DNA of 24,520 nt, taken from positions 1 to 24,520 of IMG/VR virus record IMGVR_UViG_3300047276_000545; one strand, 5' to 3'. Positions 21,697 through 24,520 of the stretch are shown here, in pieces; the stretch's first letter is position 1, and each line of letters starts with the position of its first letter. The translations under genes and the position numbers were made by a program. This DNA comes from a virus. Below the pieces are notes generated by a model. It saw only the letters and a list, made by a program, of their open reading frames with translations. It ran no database searches and was not told the origin of the DNA.

Positions 21697-22542
21697 TCAA
21701 TAGAAGTTATTGGCATTACCATGTGGGTTCTTACGAGGAATCCAGGGTTGCCCTCCGAAGTTCTGGATGTTGTTGAGGTATCGACATCCGTCCATCACAT
21801 GGTTGCAACCCAGGCTGAGAGTTACTGCTGTTCCAGCGGTCAATGTCGACAAAATGCCACCGACCGTCAGCGTGTTAGTCCCCTCATTGACCTGTCGAAT
21901 TGTACGAATTTCTGCAGTAGAACCACTACCCCACTCAATAACCCCATCCACGAAACGAGCCTTCGCAAATGAGCCATTCCAGCCGCTTGGCAAGGTCAAC
22001 GTCGCTCGATTGACGGTTCCTGCCGTGGAAGACACCGTGTAGGAGGCTTTGCTAGCGCGACACTGATCGCCGTAGAGCGCATGAGGGCACCCATACTGGT
22101 AACGCCGACGCAAGCCAGGGCGACGCAATGAGGTGCTGATAGGTTCGCATGTCAACTTAGATCGGTCCTGGTCACGCTGGCAACTCAGTACACGACCGCT
22201 CCATACACTCAGAAATTCATAGTCTGGATCATCGGAATGACCCTGGTAAATAGTGAGATAGACGATATCGCTCGGAGGATAGACGCGAAAAAGTTCCGTT
22301 ACGTCCGTATCGAGCGGCAGTTCCAAGGTCATATTGGCCTTGTCGAGCGTACCAGATGCAGAGATGGCGCTACGATTGATCGGAATTGGCGTATATGCAA
22401 TTGTTCCAAGCGGCAAGCCGTGGTTGACAACGATGGTGCTATCGCCATCCGCATAGGAAAACTTCTGCGTTCGATACGAAAACAGGTAGAGCGTATCAGG
22501 TGCACCGAGGTATCGGCTTTCCTCAAAGTAACTGAAGGCCAT
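21697..22542 (-). CDS. DUF2163 / phiJL001 Gp84-type tail hub protein
   Basis: 281 residues. The N-terminal half has the barrel pattern (INRSAISASGTLDKANMTLELP, VYLTIYQGH, VWSGRVLSCQRD). The C-terminal half carries the family cysteines 'YGCPHALYGDQC' and 'LGCNHVMDGC', then 'NFGGQPWIP'. This signature belongs to phage BR0599/phiJL001 Gp84 proteins, relatives of lambda gpL, whose cysteines hold an iron-sulfur cluster. All four cysteines are present here. It joins the tail tube to the tip. Overlaps the upstream gene by 20 bases. Confidence 0.85.
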   Translation of the reverse strand: MAFSYFEESRYLGAPDTLYLFSYRTQKFSYADGDSTIVVNHGLPLGTIAYTPIPINRSAISASGTLDKANMTLELPLDTDVTELFRVYPPSDIVYLTIYQGHSDDPDYEFLSVWSGRVLSCQRDQDRSKLTCEPISTSLRRPGLRRRYQYGCPHALYGDQCRASKASYTVSSTAGTVNRATLTLPSGWNGSFAKARFVDGVIEWGSGSTAEIRTIRQVNEGTNTLTVGGILSTLTAGTAVTLSLGCNHVMDGCRYLNNIQNFGGQPWIPRKNPHGNANNFY

Positions 22543-23968
22543 TTGTCGCCTCTGGATAATCGACGTTTACGACCACGTCGAATGTGTCAAAATACGGCAG
22601 AATGCCTGTTCCCCAAGTCGTGAGAACCCATTCTTCCGCACCATCGAAGGAATCTGGTGCAATGCCCATAAACATTTGCGTGATTTCCGGGTAGCGAACG
22701 TTAACAATCCAATCCGACTGGTCAAGAAAGCCCAGAGCGCCAAGTCCCCAATTATCAAGAACCCATTGCGCCGCCTCGTCGTATGGTGGAATTGTAATTT
22801 CAGACGGTAGCGCTTCGAGCGCCTGGATTGACAATGTCGTTTGCGCCGACTGATCTGTAATCCATTCCATGGTCAGGTCGTCGGTCGCAAAGCGCGAGAC
22901 GTACAGCCAACATACCATCTCGATCTGATTTTGAGACAGAGTCGTCGGCCACGATGGCGTTACACGAATTTGCGATTGTGTACCAGCTACATTGAAAATA
23001 TTAATAATTCGTCGCGGAATAAAACGACCATCATCTGTAATTACAACGATATATTTATGCAACGGATCGCGTACAAATTGATTGTATGTTTCAATACCAT
23101 CAACTAAAATATTCTGACCACCTTCGTTAATTCCAGACAATACCTTAAAATCTGGAATCCATGTCGGCATCAGAAACTCGTGAGCACGCCCTCGCTGGCG
23201 CCGTACAAACTTTTGAATCTCTTCAATCTGCGTATCGGTCTGTCGTAGGAATGTAGACGTGCGAAGGTAACTTCCAAATGCAATTGGCGTATAGGTCAGA
23301 ATGCGACCAGCATCAAAATCCAGTTGTTCATATGTTTGAGAATATTGCGACTCGACAGGGTTCGACCAGTTGGGGCGGTCAATCAGAAGTTCTCGATTCT
23401 CGAAATGAATCGCATTGTAATATCCATCATCGCGTGGCTCGCTGCCTGGATCGATGTTAAAAGTGAATTGCAACTCAGCAACGCCGTTCGTTTGCGAACT
23501 GACACGCATCAAACTTTCAAGTTGGCCTTGCACACCTAGGTATACAAGCGCGCCCGCTGCCACGTCTGCGGTAAGTGCGTCTGTCAATGTAAGGACAGTG
23601 CCTGTAATCGCTGTTACCGTCGTCCACTGACCATGCGGCAAAACGAGTGTGATACCGGCCTGTAGCCATGTAGGAACGCGCGACACCGTCAAACTGGTCG
23701 AGCCACTTAGCGCTGTTCCGATTGCAGCAACGCGCCGTACCGGATCGCGCATCGTAGTCATCTTGCCCATTTCCGAACTCAGGAAACGATGCAGTTGACG
23801 TTGGCCGTCACTATCCAACGTCACTCGGAACTCGACTTGTCGGCGAGGTGTCTTACGCCATGCTGTACGCTGCTCACGACCGGCCCTGGACGTGATGATT
23901 TCAGTCAAATAACTGATCGTCACGTTGACCGAGTTTTTCCAGTTCGGTTCGAAAGGCCAGAGCTTCAT
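22523..23968 (-). CDS. Tail protein (distal-tail/hub type) with C-terminal duplication
   Basis: 481 residues, ATG 23968 sharing a base with the tape-measure stop. It opens KLWPFEPNWKNSVNVTISYLTEIITS and contains RTAWRKTPRRQVEFRV, a pattern common to tail proteins between tape measure and DUF2163 hub in alphaproteobacterial siphophages. A beta-rich insert (about 100-150) is followed by 'QTYEQLDFDAGRIL' and a C-terminal Trp-rich repeat pair. Probable baseplate/distal tail component. No enzymatic motif seen. Confidence 0.72.
   Translation of the reverse strand: MKLWPFEPNWKNSVNVTISYLTEIITSRAGREQRTAWRKTPRRQVEFRVTLDSDGQRQLHRFLSSEMGKMTTMRDPVRRVAAIGTALSGSTSLTVSRVPTWLQAGITLVLPHGQWTTVTAITGTVLTLTDALTADVAAGALVYLGVQGQLESLMRVSSQTNGVAELQFTFNIDPGSEPRDDGYYNAIHFENRELLIDRPNWSNPVESQYSQTYEQLDFDAGRILTYTPIAFGSYLRTSTFLRQTDTQIEEIQKFVRRQRGRAHEFLMPTWIPDFKVLSGINEGGQNILVDGIETYNQFVRDPLHKYIVVITDDGRFIPRRIINIFNVAGTQSQIRVTPSWPTTLSQNQIEMVCWLYVSRFATDDLTMEWITDQSAQTTLSIQALEALPSEITIPPYDEAAQWVLDNWGLGALGFLDQSDWIVNVRYPEITQMFMGIAPDSFDGAEEWVLTTWGTGILPYFDTFDVVVNVDYPEATNGLQLL
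22547..22774 (-). repeat. Internal protein duplication in the 481-aa tail protein
   Basis: Residues 399-429 and 444-474 align: W-V-L-D-N-W-G-L-G-A-L... F-L-D ... VNVRYPE against W-V-L-T-T-W-G-T-G-I-L... Y-F-D ... VNVDYPE. A 14-residue linker separates them. The DNA of the two copies has diverged, so the duplication is old. Confidence 0.7.
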
Positions 23969-24520
23969 TATCCAAGCGCCGAGTTAACAGATGTCTTATT
24001 CTCACGCAGGAAGTTGATGAGCGTGCGCTCTCCTACCTTTGTGCCTAGGCCCATGGATAGCACATCAGATGGATCGAAGGCTACAATGTTACGGATGTTC
24101 ATCGGCGCCTGCCCACCCGCGCCACCGCCATTATTGACGTGACGAGGATCATCCGAGGTGAGAACTTCCTCACCTTTTTGCAGCACGGCCGGAACTTCAT
24201 CGGGCTTCAGACCGGCGATTCCGCCATCGTGATAACGCATTGCGCCGTCGAATACGCTGCTGCTGACCGACTGCGTCCAACCTGCACCCGACCCGACCAC
24301 GCCGCCTGTATGGTGGAAGAACGTAGTAACCAGCGATCCGATGATGCCGCCAAGTCCGCCCCCACCACCCCCCCCACCGCTAAATATCCCAATTATACCC
24401 TTCAGCAAGCCACTAAACATGCTGAAGATGCTATTCATAAGGCTACTGAGGCTATTAGCGATGCCGCTGAAAATGTCAGTGCCGGGAGTGCCGGGAGTGC
24501 CGGGAGTGCCGACTTGTACA
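23968..24520 (-). CDS. Tail tape measure protein, C-terminal part (partial)
   Basis: The frame runs off the right edge of the window; 183 complete C-terminal codons are visible. The internal ATG at 24438 is not the start, because the frame stays open upstream. Landmarks: a hydrophobic segment (LLKGIIGIFSG), a run of eight glycines, 'FHHTGGVVG', then GLKPDEVPAVLQKGEEVLTSDDPRH, the classic C-terminus of lambda gpH-like tape measures of many alphaproteobacterial siphophages. The upstream edge has a Gly-Thr-Pro repeat. The tape measure sets tail length and enters the host envelope during DNA injection. Confidence 0.82.
   Translation of the reverse strand, partial: VQVGTPGTPGTPGTDIFSGIANSLSSLMNSIFSMFSGLLKGIIGIFSGGGGGGGGLGGIIGSLVTTFFHHTGGVVGSGAGWTQSVSSSVFDGAMRYHDGGIAGLKPDEVPAVLQKGEEVLTSDDPRHVNNGGGAGGQAPMNIRNIVAFDPSDVLSMGLGTKVGERTLINFLRENKTSVNSALG
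24478..24507 (-). repeat. 9-bp tandem repeat encoding (Gly-Thr-Pro)n in the tape measure
   Basis: Three perfect 9-base units GCCGGGAGT on the plus strand (24481-24507), with a partial unit on either side. On the coding strand they read as collagen-like Gly-Thr-Pro repeats in the tape-measure frame. More units may lie beyond or vary in length between isolates. Confidence 0.8.

Overview
The window is a contiguous piece of a tailed (siphovirus-type) bacteriophage or prophage genome, very probably from an alphaproteobacterial host. The phage identity rests on a tail tape-measure C-terminus, a tail-tip module and a lysis module. The host inference rests on a phage copy of the GapR/DUF2312 nucleoid protein, a family essentially restricted to Alphaproteobacteria, and on tail-tip proteins resembling those of alphaproteobacterial siphophages and gene transfer agents. 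I cannot name the genus.

Layout. Positions 1-16299 are on the plus strand and 16129-24520 on the minus strand; the two transcription units converge and overlap tail to tail. Positions 1-2943 hold a tightly packed early-type operon of small genes joined by ATGA/TGATG overlaps. Most are unknown; one is Tad2-like (DUF2829) and several are small Cys-rich, probably zinc-binding proteins. Positions 2944-3973 contain two real non-coding gaps carrying three copies of a four-segment RNA switch-like element around an unrecognised 196-aa gene. Positions 3974-7546 hold more small genes: a HAD 5'-nucleotidase, KOW/SH3-like proteins, a ParB-like protein and an RMF-like protein.

Positions 7546-12988 form a nucleotide-metabolism block: thymidylate synthase (thyA), a deoxynucleotide monophosphate kinase and a class II B12-dependent ribonucleotide reductase (nrdJ). 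This block and the DNA methyltransferase downstream are heavily invaded by selfish coding elements. thyA carries an in-frame homing-endonuclease-like domain with no recognisable splicing residues. nrdJ carries a mini-intein exactly at the radical cysteine. The methyltransferase carries a full LAGLIDADG intein. A free-standing, apparently splicing-dead paralogue of the nrdJ intein lies immediately upstream of nrdJ. Between nrdJ and the methyltransferase sit a GapR homologue and a small secreted LprI-like protein.

Minus strand, in transcription order: tape measure C-terminus (partial), a 481-aa tail protein, a DUF2163/phiJL001 Gp84-type hub protein, two small tail-assembly proteins, a 1160-aa tail-tip/host-specificity protein, an endolysin with two peptidoglycan-binding repeats, a two-TM holin, and a coiled-coil membrane protein.

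The most notable observations are the three-copy alternative-hairpin element (segments 1:2 and 3:4 versus 2:3, with base-pair-preserving changes between copies), the orphan intein-derived ORF next to nrdJ, and the unspliced-looking endonuclease insertion in thyA. All functional assignments come from reading motifs by eye; no database search was run.
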